DNA from: a virus
Virus record (IMG/VR): IMGVR_UViG_3300020171_000074
Location: 1-40,071 of that record
Reading direction: 5' to 3' (one strand)
Length of the DNA stretch: 40,071 nt
Shown: one piece after another, positions 21,513 to 29,596 of the stretch
Numbering within the stretch: position 1 is the stretch's first letter
Layout: the number at the start of each line of letters is the position of its first letter
Notes under the pieces: model-generated
Seen by the model: only the letters and a program-made list of their open reading frames with translations
Database searches by the model: none
What the model was told of the DNA's origin: nothing
Position numbers and translations under genes: made by a program

Positions 21513-21529
21513 ATTACCACCTCCTCTTG

Positions 21530-22333
21530 TTATACATACTTGATGATATAATTCATTACTATATAAGGTTGCATATTATTATGAGCTACTCCGCCTGTAG
21601 TAGTATACCAAGCAAGAGATGCACCAGTACCTATAGCTACGTTCGCTGGTGCGCCAGACCACGTGTTAAATAGGACTAGGTTAGCCATATTAGAGTTAAC
21701 TAACACGCTCTTTTCCATGCCACTACTAGCAGCTAAAACAAAAGTGCTCCCAGTAGTACCAGAACCATTGAGGTAGGTCTCTCCCTGACCAGCTCCCACG
21801 GGTATCCTACCTTTACAGTTAGGTACATAGAAGTGAGCGGCGTCAGCGGCACCATAAGCACTGCCTATTGCTGTCCACAATAAATTATAAGGGGCAGCTG
21901 TAGTATAAGAGGCACCATCACATAATAAGTAAGAAGTGGGAGCAGTACTAGCAGCCCAAGTTAGTACACATCCTACAGGAACTGCTCCTCCCCAAGAAGG
22001 GGCACCAGTATTACTATGAGTTGTAAGCACAAGACCATCAGCAGACGCAGCAATGAATCTCCAATCGGTACCATCAAAGGATAGCACATCGCCAGTAGCT
22101 ACTCCTGTTACATCTACATCAGTTAGAGCAGCAAACGTGACAGGCATAGTACCTACAGTAGTAGTAAGAGTATCTAAGTCATCTCTTATCAGAGCATCAT
22201 TAGCAAAGTTACCCCGATGTGTCTGCTCTATAGCCATCTTCACGGACTGGAGCCATATCTTCATGGCAGGGTCAGACACATTCGGTACCACTGGTAACTG
22301 CAAGTTCCTAGATGTAGGTAGATTTGTAGCCAT
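21530..22333 (-). CDS. tail fibre protein with phage tail collar domain
   Basis: In 267 residues, the N-terminal part (1-60) looks like an attachment helix. Residues about 116-185 form a tail collar domain: V-P-V-G-C-V-L-T-W, L-L-C-D-G-A-S-Y, Y-N-L-L-W-T-A-I-G-S-A-Y-G and F-Y-V-P-N-C-K-G-R-I-P-V-G-A-G. The end N-N-M-Q-P-Y-I-V-M-N-Y-I-I-K is the usual close of such proteins. It would form a trimeric fibre or spike contacting the host. Its ATG overlaps the previous stop (TAATG). Confidence 0.85.
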   Translation of the reverse strand: MATNLPTSRNLQLPVVPNVSDPAMKIWLQSVKMAIEQTHRGNFANDALIRDDLDTLTTTVGTMPVTFAALTDVDVTGVATGDVLSFDGTDWRFIAASADGLVLTTHSNTGAPSWGGAVPVGCVLTWAASTAPTSYLLCDGASYTTAAPYNLLWTAIGSAYGAADAAHFYVPNCKGRIPVGAGQGETYLNGSGTTGSTFVLAASSGMEKSVLVNSNMANLVLFNTWSGAPANVAIGTGASLAWYTTTGGVAHNNMQPYIVMNYIIKYV

Positions 22334-23958
22334 TAGTCATTCACCTGTGAACCATTCACAAAGTCTATTGAGATATACCTTACATGTATAGACTCATTAG
22401 TACCTGTATTAGATATCCTGACACGTATCTCCTCATCTGCTCTGTCTATATCGAACTCATGGAGGTCCCAGAAACTATCAAGAGTAGTGCTGCCAAGAGA
22501 ATACCAAGTGCTGCCCTCATCGCAGGAATAATGGAGAGCAGCTGTACCTTGCCCAAACATCTCAACTGATATCTTCTGGTATCTTGACTCGCTATCCTCA
22601 TATCTTGAGGGATTGTACCTATCCTTAGTAAGAGGGTCTACTTCATTTATGGCTGAGAAGTCTTTGGTCTCGAAGATGAATGAGCGGGCAGCAGAGGTAC
22701 CAGATTCAGAGATAGAATATACCATCTTATCCCTCTTGACTACCCTACCTGACCTATCTCCATAAAGATTGACAGCAGCTCCAGCTAAGGCAAAGAGGTC
22801 TCCAAACTTCCAGTCCTGTGCTCCTATATTACCTACTAAATCCCCTATAGTGATATTAGATACTCTAGTATGTATACCCTCAGCTGTATATGGGTCATCT
22901 ACTTTATACCATGCGTTATCTCTTACCTTATATATATAACATGTATTACATGTAGTAGAAGTACCAGTAGGGATATGAACTCTCAGTTCATCATCTTCCT
23001 TGATATACTCCAACCATGCTACAGCCATAGCGGAGCGGTTCATGTTAGCAAGGTAATCTGCCTTGATAGCCATGCCTATAGGTTCATAGTCTGTGTTGCC
23101 ATAGTGTTTGTAGATATTATCCCATGAGAGGAAGTAGTTTACTGAGCCATCAGAGACTACAGACCTGCGAGATACCACACCTTTACCATTGATGACCTTG
23201 ATAAATGTGTAGACTCCTGTACCACCTACCCATTGCTGGAGATAAACTGAGTTCTCACAATAGATATCTACACCACCAGCTATCTTCTGTTGGCACATGA
23301 TACCGCCTTCCATGTCCAGCACATCTACAAAGCCAGAGTATCCAGTGGTCCAGTCAGATGCTGTGTGGGCTAATGCTCCAGCCTTGGTCCAGCGTACCCG
23401 CTTAAAGCAGTCTATGCCACCCTCGTATACTCTATAGAGATTAAGATGATTAGAGTAACTCTCTAAAGCATATGCTTTATATGAGGATGCTCCTACTAGA
23501 CCTGTACCAGTAGATGTAGAAGTAGGTTTATACTGAACCACCTCTTTACCATTGACATATATCATCTCCTCATTATGCATGCATGCTGACCAGAAGTCAT
23601 TGAAGGTGCCTGTGGCATAAGCTATGGAGTCAATGAGGAACCCATCAGCCGTGGTAGCTGTACCTATGTTAGGCATATACCTATACATTCTAGTATGAGA
23701 GAATGCTTGTAACACTGTACTATCAGGGAAGTTAGCTTCAAAGATGAGGTTGATAGGAGCTCCTATTACAGAGTGTGTGCTGGCAATGGTCCCTGTAGCA
23801 TAGAGAGATGTACCAAAGTCCTTCTGTACTATACCATAGTAGGCATTGGCATTCTCTAAGTGAGGAGATGACCTAGCAGTAATGATAGTAGAGGGAGCAT
23901 CTACATGTATACCTTCTATAGGAGTGAATACTTCAAATGTATTCTGTCTAAGAGTCAT
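22333..23958 (-). CDS. tail stabilisation / tail hub protein (P22 gp10-like)
   Basis: This 541-residue beta-rich protein opens with V-F-T-P-I-E-G-I-H-V-D-A-P-S-T and S-S-P-H-L-E-N-A, the type of start seen in P22 gp10-like stabilisation proteins that plug the portal-adaptor channel in short-tailed phages. Repeated Y/W-rich blade-like segments suggest a beta-propeller. A CxxC pair (S-T-T-C-N-T-C-Y) lies near residue 345. The order adaptor, minor proteins, gp10-like, collar fibre fits a podovirus tail. Confidence 0.7.
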   Translation of the reverse strand: MTLRQNTFEVFTPIEGIHVDAPSTIITARSSPHLENANAYYGIVQKDFGTSLYATGTIASTHSVIGAPINLIFEANFPDSTVLQAFSHTRMYRYMPNIGTATTADGFLIDSIAYATGTFNDFWSACMHNEEMIYVNGKEVVQYKPTSTSTGTGLVGASSYKAYALESYSNHLNLYRVYEGGIDCFKRVRWTKAGALAHTASDWTTGYSGFVDVLDMEGGIMCQQKIAGGVDIYCENSVYLQQWVGGTGVYTFIKVINGKGVVSRRSVVSDGSVNYFLSWDNIYKHYGNTDYEPIGMAIKADYLANMNRSAMAVAWLEYIKEDDELRVHIPTGTSTTCNTCYIYKVRDNAWYKVDDPYTAEGIHTRVSNITIGDLVGNIGAQDWKFGDLFALAGAAVNLYGDRSGRVVKRDKMVYSISESGTSAARSFIFETKDFSAINEVDPLTKDRYNPSRYEDSESRYQKISVEMFGQGTAALHYSCDEGSTWYSLGSTTLDSFWDLHEFDIDRADEEIRVRISNTGTNESIHVRYISIDFVNGSQVND

Positions 23959-23966
23959 ACTATCTC

Positions 23967-24761
23967 CTAAGCTTTAATCTCTGTAATTGTTATGGATGAT
24001 GTAAGCTTACCACCATAATACCTAGACGCTCCAACCATATTCATACGAGTGGTTCCTGCGTTAGGCCCACCCACTCGTGCAGTAAATGTCATAGCAGCTG
24101 TAGTAACTGCAGTTACATAGAAGCTGTGTGGTATCACGATGCCTATACCACCAGCACAATATACTGGTCCACTTACAGCTATAGCATTTGCTGTGGTTCC
24201 CTGAAACAAAGCTACTGCTAACTGATTAGCGACGCTATTATCACCGAACCATAATACATCTATCTTAAGTTTATTAGAAGTACTAGTAGGTGTAATAGCC
24301 CGTGACATGTATTCATCACCCTCAGTAATTTGGGGAATGGTATCATCATAGGGAAGTAATGTGGTTCCTGTAACTGTTGTAGTATATAGAGAATTTACTA
24401 CCTGCAGAACAGCACCAGTGCTAATTATTGGTAAGATTCCATCAGTAAGTTGTATCTCAGCTGTATCTACAGCAAAGAATAGAGCATCTCCAGTAGTACC
24501 CACAGTCTTGACATAGATAGCACCCTGTTGTGCCGTACCAGAGGCTACAGCAATTGTAGGAGCAGCTGCTACTCTTGTCATTGTAACATAAAGGTGCTTT
24601 CCTGCTTGAGTTGTTCCAGTCTGGGCAGAGGGCCATTGATGCTCATTAGCCATACGCAGGCGTACACCCTTCTTCATATCTACCATATGGTCATCTATGG
24701 TATTAGCTACACTATTATTATCTGGTATAGCTTCGTCCCACACCACCCCGTCATATGCCAT
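23967..24761 (-). CDS. structural protein, probably tail or fibre
   Basis: This 264-residue protein is rich in Thr, Ala, Val and Gly with alternating strand-like segments, as in head fibres and tail decoration proteins. The N-terminus (V-W-D-E-A-I-P-D-N-N-S-V-A-N-T-I-D-D-H) is more polar and may dock to the virion. No enzymatic motif. The ATG follows GGAGGTGAG. Confidence 0.6.
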   Translation of the reverse strand: MAYDGVVWDEAIPDNNSVANTIDDHMVDMKKGVRLRMANEHQWPSAQTGTTQAGKHLYVTMTRVAAAPTIAVASGTAQQGAIYVKTVGTTGDALFFAVDTAEIQLTDGILPIISTGAVLQVVNSLYTTTVTGTTLLPYDDTIPQITEGDEYMSRAITPTSTSNKLKIDVLWFGDNSVANQLAVALFQGTTANAIAVSGPVYCAGGIGIVIPHSFYVTAVTTAAMTFTARVGGPNAGTTRMNMVGASRYYGGKLTSSITITEIKA

Positions 24762-24777
24762 TTAACTCACCTCCCGA

Positions 24778-25125
24778 TTACCACTTTCGAGTAACTACAC
24801 CACCTATGATACCACCAGCTTTACCATCCCAGTTGAATACCCCAGCTCCAAGTGTCACCGCCCAAGGCTTCTCTGACATCTGTATCTGTACATTTGACTG
24901 GTCTATCATACCTATCTTAGAACCAGGCAGAGCATACACCTTAGGCTTATTCATTTGCTTATCAGGAGCAGGAAATATGAAGTGCCAGACATTCATTCCC
25001 CCTGCAATAAGGAGCCCTACTAGGACTATGGTAAGACATATTCTCCAGCCATAGCCCAGTGCCTTGAACCATGCTTCTGGTCCTCCACCAGCTATAAAAT
25101 ACTTAGGGCTAAACTTTCCTTCCAT
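24778..25125 (-). CDS. membrane-anchored protein
   Basis: This 115-residue protein has one clear membrane span (about 28-50: R-I-C-L-T-I-V-L-V-G-L-L-I-A-G-G) and a mainly polar C-terminal domain ending in Gly-rich sequence. The N-terminus is short and basic. It starts directly after the stop of a 31-residue membrane peptide. Together with the next three small genes it may form a lysis or membrane-interaction cassette; this is inferred from topology alone. Confidence 0.6.
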   Translation of the reverse strand: MEGKFSPKYFIAGGGPEAWFKALGYGWRICLTIVLVGLLIAGGMNVWHFIFPAPDKQMNKPKVYALPGSKIGMIDQSNVQIQMSEKPWAVTLGAGVFNWDGKAGGIIGGVVTRKW

Positions 25126-25221
25126 TTACTTCATTCCTAGCCATTTCTTAATCTTGAGTCTGCTCCTGTAGATAAACGCTGCTACACCTACTAATACAAC
25201 TATAACAATGATGGTTGTCAT
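25126..25221 (-). CDS. 31-residue membrane peptide
   Basis: The ATG at 25221 follows GGAGG with 6 nt spacing, and the stop abuts the next start. The product is one hydrophobic span (TTIIVIVVLVGVAAFIY) followed by a strongly basic tail (RSRLKIKKW). The layout suits a small holin-like or inner-membrane peptide. Too short for standard gene calling but well placed. Confidence 0.65.
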   Translation of the reverse strand: MTTIIVIVVLVGVAAFIYRSRLKIKKWLGMK

Positions 25222-25222
25222 C

Positions 25223-25435
25223 CTACGCCTCCTTTGGTTTAGGCTCATCGGAACCTATGTGGTCATACCTAGCTTTGAGTGTATCAGCATGATGCGACGC
25301 CAAGGCTAGGTTCATCTCAGGAGTGAGCTCCGACGCAGGAACCCACTTCCCATCCAACCATGCTCCAGTTACACGACATACGAATACGAATCCGCCTATT
25401 GTAATCATCTGGTGGTCATCATATCCTGATTCCAT
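25223..25435 (-). CDS. unknown 70-residue protein
   Basis: I start at the ATG at 25435, 5 nt after GGAGG, rather than at upstream Mets inside the preceding gene. The product carries a hydrophobic strand pair (I-T-I-G-G-F-V-F-V-C-R-V) and an acidic, Pro/Lys-rich tail. Not recognised. Confidence 0.6.
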   Translation of the reverse strand: MESGYDDHQMITIGGFVFVCRVTGAWLDGKWVPASELTPEMNLALASHHADTLKARYDHIGSDEPKPKEA

Positions 25436-25436
25436 G

Positions 25437-25643
25437 TTATCCTCCATGACCATTTGACTTGATGAAGTCCTTGAGGTCCTCTATACGTACATCTATATGT
25501 TCCTTGAGAGAAACGAATCTAGTGTCCAGAGTATCGGCTAGAGTATCGTGTATTCTCTCACAGTCACCCTTCTTGACACAGCCATTGCCATTGTGGTTGT
25601 CTTTACTCTTACCAAGAGTTATGTCTAGACCGAGTATGTTAAT
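25437..25643 (-). CDS. 68-residue coiled-coil-like protein with an ATT start codon
   Basis: A clear coding frame runs from 25643 to the TAA at 25437-25439, but its first half has no ATG, GTG or TTG. An ATT lies 6 nt after a perfect AGGAGG, giving the start M-N-I-L-G-L-D-I. Downstream come N-G-C-V-K-K-G-D-C-E-R-I-H and a regular amphipathic helix (about 31-63). The last codons (GGA GGA) form the ribosome site for the next gene, so the frame fits the operon on both sides. AUU starts are rare (infC is the classic case) and usually weak or regulated. Confidence 0.7.
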   Translation of the reverse strand: MNILGLDITLGKSKDNHNGNGCVKKGDCERIHDTLADTLDTRFVSLKEHIDVRIEDLKDFIKSNGHGG

Positions 25644-25654
25644 AGTGCACCTCC

Positions 25655-26497
25655 TTATATATCTCCCCAGAAAGATGTACGTGGGGTCATGATACCTGCT
25701 GCTGCTCCTGTAGGAGCCTCAGTGATACTGTAAAATCTTCTCTTTATAGGTTGAATGAAACAATATGGTTCAGAATACAGTTGCTGGATTTCGGAGGGGG
25801 AGAGGGCACGGGAGTAGATATATAGACGCCCAAACTTACCGTTTATTGTATTAGTATCGGGCTGTCCAATTATAAATCCCGACCAATCCTCATTTAAACC
25901 ACTTGTAAATGTTTTTTTTGCGAGTAAATTTCCATTTTTATAAAATCTTCCAGAACCATAAGCAAATCCAGGGTTACCCGAGTCAATAGTAAATACAAAA
26001 TTATTCCAAGAATTTCTAGTAACTGTTCCAAGAGGTAATTCTGTAGGAGTAAATCTATCACCATTATCCCCTCCAACTCCACAATATACGCCACTCCCAG
26101 ATTCTGTATGAAACCTAAAACAATTCCATCCAGTAGTAAGTTCGCCAATAGTTTGATTATAATCTGCAGTAGTTAGTGGATATAATGCAAAAACTATACT
26201 GAACGGAGAAAATGCATCAACTACCATTTTGAAATTGGGTATATTTATATAATCACCATTACCATCAAAGTTTGTCGCAATACCTTTTACTGACGATGAC
26301 CAATTCGTGTTTCCTACTAAAGTGCCATTATTCCCCTTTACTAAATCCCTAACTATATTCCCGCCCCCCTCATTCATAAGCCACGCTCCGACAAGACCTT
26401 GAGAGAGAGGATGACCCCAATCAATCTCACTACCTACTGGAGGTTTCTCCGTACTCCAGGGTCTCTTATGGAAGAAATAGAAGGGAATTTCCGACAT
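25655..26497 (-). CDS. LamG/concanavalin-like lectin-fold virion protein
   Basis: In 280 residues, the core (about 30-230) is a LamG-type jellyroll: L-V-G-A-W-L-M-N-E-G-G-G, N-N-G-T-L, A-T-N-F-D-G-N-G-D-Y-I, F-S-I-V-F-A, and W-N-N-F-V-F-T-I-D...G-R-F-Y-K-N-G-N-L-L. Such domains decorate phage heads or tails and may bind sugars. Codons here are richer in AAT, TTT and ATT than neighbouring virion genes, and T-runs occur, suggesting recent acquisition. The end A-G-I-M-T-P-R-T-S-F-W-G-D-I resembles a conserved tail of similar phage lectins. Confidence 0.8.
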   Translation of the reverse strand: MSEIPFYFFHKRPWSTEKPPVGSEIDWGHPLSQGLVGAWLMNEGGGNIVRDLVKGNNGTLVGNTNWSSSVKGIATNFDGNGDYINIPNFKMVVDAFSPFSIVFALYPLTTADYNQTIGELTTGWNCFRFHTESGSGVYCGVGGDNGDRFTPTELPLGTVTRNSWNNFVFTIDSGNPGFAYGSGRFYKNGNLLAKKTFTSGLNEDWSGFIIGQPDTNTINGKFGRLYIYSRALSPSEIQQLYSEPYCFIQPIKRRFYSITEAPTGAAAGIMTPRTSFWGDI

Positions 26498-26509
26498 CTA
26501 ATACCTCTC

Positions 26510-27001
26510 TTACGTTACCGTATGATATATTGGCACAAATGTCACAGATAAGTCTCCTGCTGTAGCAGAGAGAGCCAGTCCTGTTTGATTCTGTACAACC
26601 ACTCCAAACTGCGGAGGTATCTCTCCACCAAATATAGGGCTTACCATGAATTCCTTTGTCTGTGCAATTAGTCCTGTAACAGACGTACCAAAGTTAACTA
26701 CAATAGGACCTCTTAGATTCCAGTTAGTAGCTACTGTTATAGCAACGTCTCCATTGGTGCCTGGATTATCATAAGCCGTTCCTGTGCCACCAAAGAGGTA
26801 GACATAAGCAGCCATATCACTAGCATGTGTACCTGTTATAGTCTTTAGTGTAACTACACCCATGTAGTCAGTATACTTACCAGTAGCAGTGTCATTGACT
26901 ACTACTGTACTGCATCTACCAGACGTAGTGGGTAAGCTAGCCAATGTTATTGTTGGAACAATACCAGTACCATAATTTATATAATTCCGTACTTCAGCCA
27001 T
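26510..27001 (-). CDS. beta-rich structural protein
   Basis: This 163-residue Thr/Gly/Val-rich protein has evenly spaced strands and no enzyme motif. The N-terminus reads R-N-Y-I-N-Y-G-T-G. It lies between the LamG protein and a long repeat protein, so a decoration or fibre role is inferred. The ATG follows AAGGAGG. Confidence 0.6.
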   Translation of the reverse strand: MAEVRNYINYGTGIVPTITLASLPTTSGRCSTVVVNDTATGKYTDYMGVVTLKTITGTHASDMAAYVYLFGGTGTAYDNPGTNGDVAITVATNWNLRGPIVVNFGTSVTGLIAQTKEFMVSPIFGGEIPPQFGVVVQNQTGLALSATAGDLSVTFVPIYHTVT

Positions 27002-27012
27002 ATGTTACCTCC

Positions 27013-28404
27013 TTATGTAACGGTGTAGCCAGCAGCAAATCCTGCACACGAGCCAGATGCCGATGGTGTAAATGTAAGTGATTGAGCTGAATTGAGAGCC
27101 AATGGGGTCCGTAGACTAATCACAAAGCCACCCTTAGTTGCTAGATAGACTATACCCTTGGCTGTAGCAGCACTACTGTACCAAGTAATATTCATTGGTA
27201 CATCTACTGAGAATAACATGTCGGTTACATACAGGGTATGCGCTCCTGATGTCATAAGAATATTATTAGTAGCTGTAGTAGCTATAACATAATTACTCCA
27301 GTTGCTAGCATGAGCAGTCCATACAAACGCTCCTACCTTAGCTGTAGTAGCTGCCAAGGTAACACCAGTAGCTGAGAGTACATTGATTACATTAACTGTA
27401 CCTGTAGTGATACTAGCTACAGTTATATTCGTTGCACTAAGGACAGGCATAGCTAAAACAGTACTTACTATAGTAAGTAGTTGTCCAGTAGTATGACATA
27501 TTAATCCACGACCAGACAAGGCACCTGATTGTATACCCATAATAACTATGCCTGTACCAGTCTGCCCTATATCTGTACCGTCTACATACATCTTTACTGG
27601 ATTGGCTAGTGTAACAGTACCTGTGGTAATACTAGCTATAGTTACATTAGAAGCAGATAATACAGGCATAGCAAGAATTGTAGATACAGTAGATACAATT
27701 AGAGGATTAGCAGATGCAGTCACCACTAAGACTGGCATAGCCAAGACTGTAGATACTGTACCTAATGTAAGTATATTACTTACCGTACCTACAGTAAGTA
27801 TAGGCATAGCAAGTACTGAACCTACTGTAGAGACCGTCGCTACTATCCCTAAACCACCAGAGGATATAGTAATTGTACCAGTAGATATATTACCTACTGT
27901 ATCAAGATAGCCTATACCACCTGTGGTATTTATGAGAATAGCACGGGCTGTGGTGGCTACTACACCTAGTAATACAGTACCTGTAGCTGTTGCACCCATA
28001 TCGGTAGCAGCAACTGTGTACTGTTGGCCACCTCCCACAGCTGGCATGGCACCTATCACTAAGCCACCAGTAGTAGTGACAACTAAAGCCCGTCCTGTGG
28101 TGGCACCTGACTGGAGTCCTATTATCATACTACCTGTAGCTGTGGCACCCATATCAGTATTAGCAGCCGAGTATTGCTGTCCACCACCAACTGCAGGCAT
28201 CGAGTCTATAATTAAACCTCCAGTTGTACTGAGGATTAGGGCTCTACCAGTGGTGGCTCCAGACTGCTTGCCAATTACTAGGAAACCAGTACCAGTCGCT
28301 GCAATAGTAGTTGCACCCACAACATACATGGGAGATATACTTACAGTACCCGTAGTCACAGAACTTACTGTTACCTTGCCGCCTACAAAATTAACTTGGC
28401 TCAT
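27013..28404 (-). CDS. long repetitive beta-structured virion protein
   Basis: This 463-residue protein is built from two repeat kinds. The first, about 45 residues and present three times near residues 30-165, centres on G-A-T-A-T-G...Q-S-G-A-T-T-G-R-A-L...T-T-G-G-L-x-I...M-P-A-V-G-G-G-Q-Q-Y. A diverged fourth copy (Q-S-G-A-L-S-G-R-G-L) comes later. The second kind, V-S-T-V-L-A-M-P-V-L plus A-S-I-T-T-G-T-V, recurs through the middle. Nearly all residues are G, A, T, V, S or I. It probably forms a beta-helix or stacked fibre. The last 90 residues (W-T-A-H-A-S-N-W onward) look like a separate globular domain. Confidence 0.7.
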   Translation of the reverse strand: MSQVNFVGGKVTVSSVTTGTVSISPMYVVGATTIAATGTGFLVIGKQSGATTGRALILSTTGGLIIDSMPAVGGGQQYSAANTDMGATATGSMIIGLQSGATTGRALVVTTTGGLVIGAMPAVGGGQQYTVAATDMGATATGTVLLGVVATTARAILINTTGGIGYLDTVGNISTGTITISSGGLGIVATVSTVGSVLAMPILTVGTVSNILTLGTVSTVLAMPVLVVTASANPLIVSTVSTILAMPVLSASNVTIASITTGTVTLANPVKMYVDGTDIGQTGTGIVIMGIQSGALSGRGLICHTTGQLLTIVSTVLAMPVLSATNITVASITTGTVNVINVLSATGVTLAATTAKVGAFVWTAHASNWSNYVIATTATNNILMTSGAHTLYVTDMLFSVDVPMNITWYSSAATAKGIVYLATKGGFVISLRTPLALNSAQSLTFTPSASGSCAGFAAGYTVT

Positions 28405-28413
28405 TTAGAACTC

Positions 28414-28923
28414 CTATGTGACAAGCTCAACACTTCCGTCCTTATTCTTATATACAGGTCTAGCTATGATGATATCTTTATACTTAGGTACTTCTATCTC
28501 TTTAACCTTATAGACTATCTTTATCTGTTCTATCTCTTTATCTACATATACTGGCTTATCTATAGTGACTGGTTTCTCAGTAACCACCACCTTCTCCACC
28601 AGTTTCGGGACCTCGATTATCTTCTCCACATACTTAATGCGTGGTACTTCTACTACGATATCCTTGAACACTGGACGCTCAACTGTCACGTCCTTGTATG
28701 TCACCCTGTCAACGGAAACAGTCTTGTGCTCAACATCCACCGTCTGAGTCTTGACATGTTCCTCATCAACAATAGCACGGGTGACATGCATGTCATCATA
28801 TATCAACTTGGGTACTCTTACTTCATACTCCACAAACTTGGGTACCTTTACTTCCTCAAGTCTCCTGACAATCTTGACATCCTCAATGATTCGCACATTG
28901 CCATCTGTGACTTCTGCCTTCAT
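28414..28923 (-). CDS. valine/proline repeat protein (alveolin-like pattern)
   Basis: Almost all of this 169-residue protein is a loose 8-12-residue repeat built on V-x-V-P or E-V-P plus charged residues: E-V-K-V-P-K, V-R-V-P-K, V-E-V-P-R, I-I-E-V-P-K, T-I-D-K-P-V, I-E-V-P-K-Y. It resembles the Val/Pro repeats of alveolins, which form extended filaments in alveolate eukaryotes. Here it more likely makes a stiff beta-rod in the virion. It is highly charged, unlike the Thr/Gly-rich neighbours. The likeness to alveolins is of pattern only. Confidence 0.65.
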   Translation of the reverse strand: MKAEVTDGNVRIIEDVKIVRRLEEVKVPKFVEYEVRVPKLIYDDMHVTRAIVDEEHVKTQTVDVEHKTVSVDRVTYKDVTVERPVFKDIVVEVPRIKYVEKIIEVPKLVEKVVVTEKPVTIDKPVYVDKEIEQIKIVYKVKEIEVPKYKDIIIARPVYKNKDGSVELVT

Positions 28924-28932
28924 CGCAACCTC

Positions 28933-29307
28933 CTATCTCGCAAACTCCACTATTACATTAAGTACTGTAGCTACTGATGCTACATTGGTATAAGTTACTC
29001 TTAAGTCTTCATCAGCTAACATAGGTTCAAGAGCTGGAAACTCTAGGTCTATACCAGCGTATGCTCCCTGGTTATAGATAGTATCAGCTATAGTATCAAT
29101 TACAGTACTACCCGCAGAGTTATTGTAATGAGCTATGGTAATATAATCTCCTATGCCGTATGCATCAGGTATGAGCTGGAGACTGTTGATGACTACCTGA
29201 TGAGCTGTATCAATATGTAGGACATAGGACGCAGCTGATGAGCTGACTATGAGCTGGTATCCCTTGAAATATGAACCACCTTGCTTTACTCTTTTACCTA
29301 GAGCCAT
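28933..29307 (-). CDS. small structural protein
   Basis: This 124-residue beta-rich protein has a basic N-terminus (A-L-G-K-R-V-K-Q-G-G) and alternating hydrophobic strands. No motif. It sits in the run of minor head or tail genes after the adaptor. Confidence 0.6.
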   Translation of the reverse strand: MALGKRVKQGGSYFKGYQLIVSSSAASYVLHIDTAHQVVINSLQLIPDAYGIGDYITIAHYNNSAGSTVIDTIADTIYNQGAYAGIDLEFPALEPMLADEDLRVTYTNVASVATVLNVIVEFAR

Positions 29308-29317
29308 CGCATCCTCC

Positions 29318-29587
29318 TTATGAGACCTTAGACTTCTTGTATCCTATCATGAAAGCTAATCCCGCTGAGGACGTAAGTTCAAGAGGACCAGATATAGCTA
29401 TAGGAATAGCCCAAGTCATCTGTCTATCAGCAGACATTGTCAACAAAGTAACTGCACCTACCTTAAGTGTAACCGTTCCAGCTAAATCACTGCAACGATG
29501 TACACTAGCTAACTGTACATTAGTACCTATAGCTATAGCAGTACCTGTAGTAGCTAAGTATTGCATAGCAGTAAATGGCGCACTCAT
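29318..29587 (-). CDS. small structural protein
   Basis: This 89-residue protein is Ala/Thr/Leu-rich with one Cys. Its beta-rich composition resembles neighbouring minor virion proteins. The ATG follows GGAGG. Not recognised further. Confidence 0.6.
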   Translation of the reverse strand: MSAPFTAMQYLATTGTAIAIGTNVQLASVHRCSDLAGTVTLKVGAVTLLTMSADRQMTWAIPIAISGPLELTSSAGLAFMIGYKKSKVS

Positions 29588-29596
29588 ATTACCTCC

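Noticed and set aside
28396-28977. Long + strand frame opposite the Val/Pro repeat gene
   Set aside because: Tyr/Leu-rich low-complexity product caused by the repeat on the other strand; no ribosome site, opposite to the operon.
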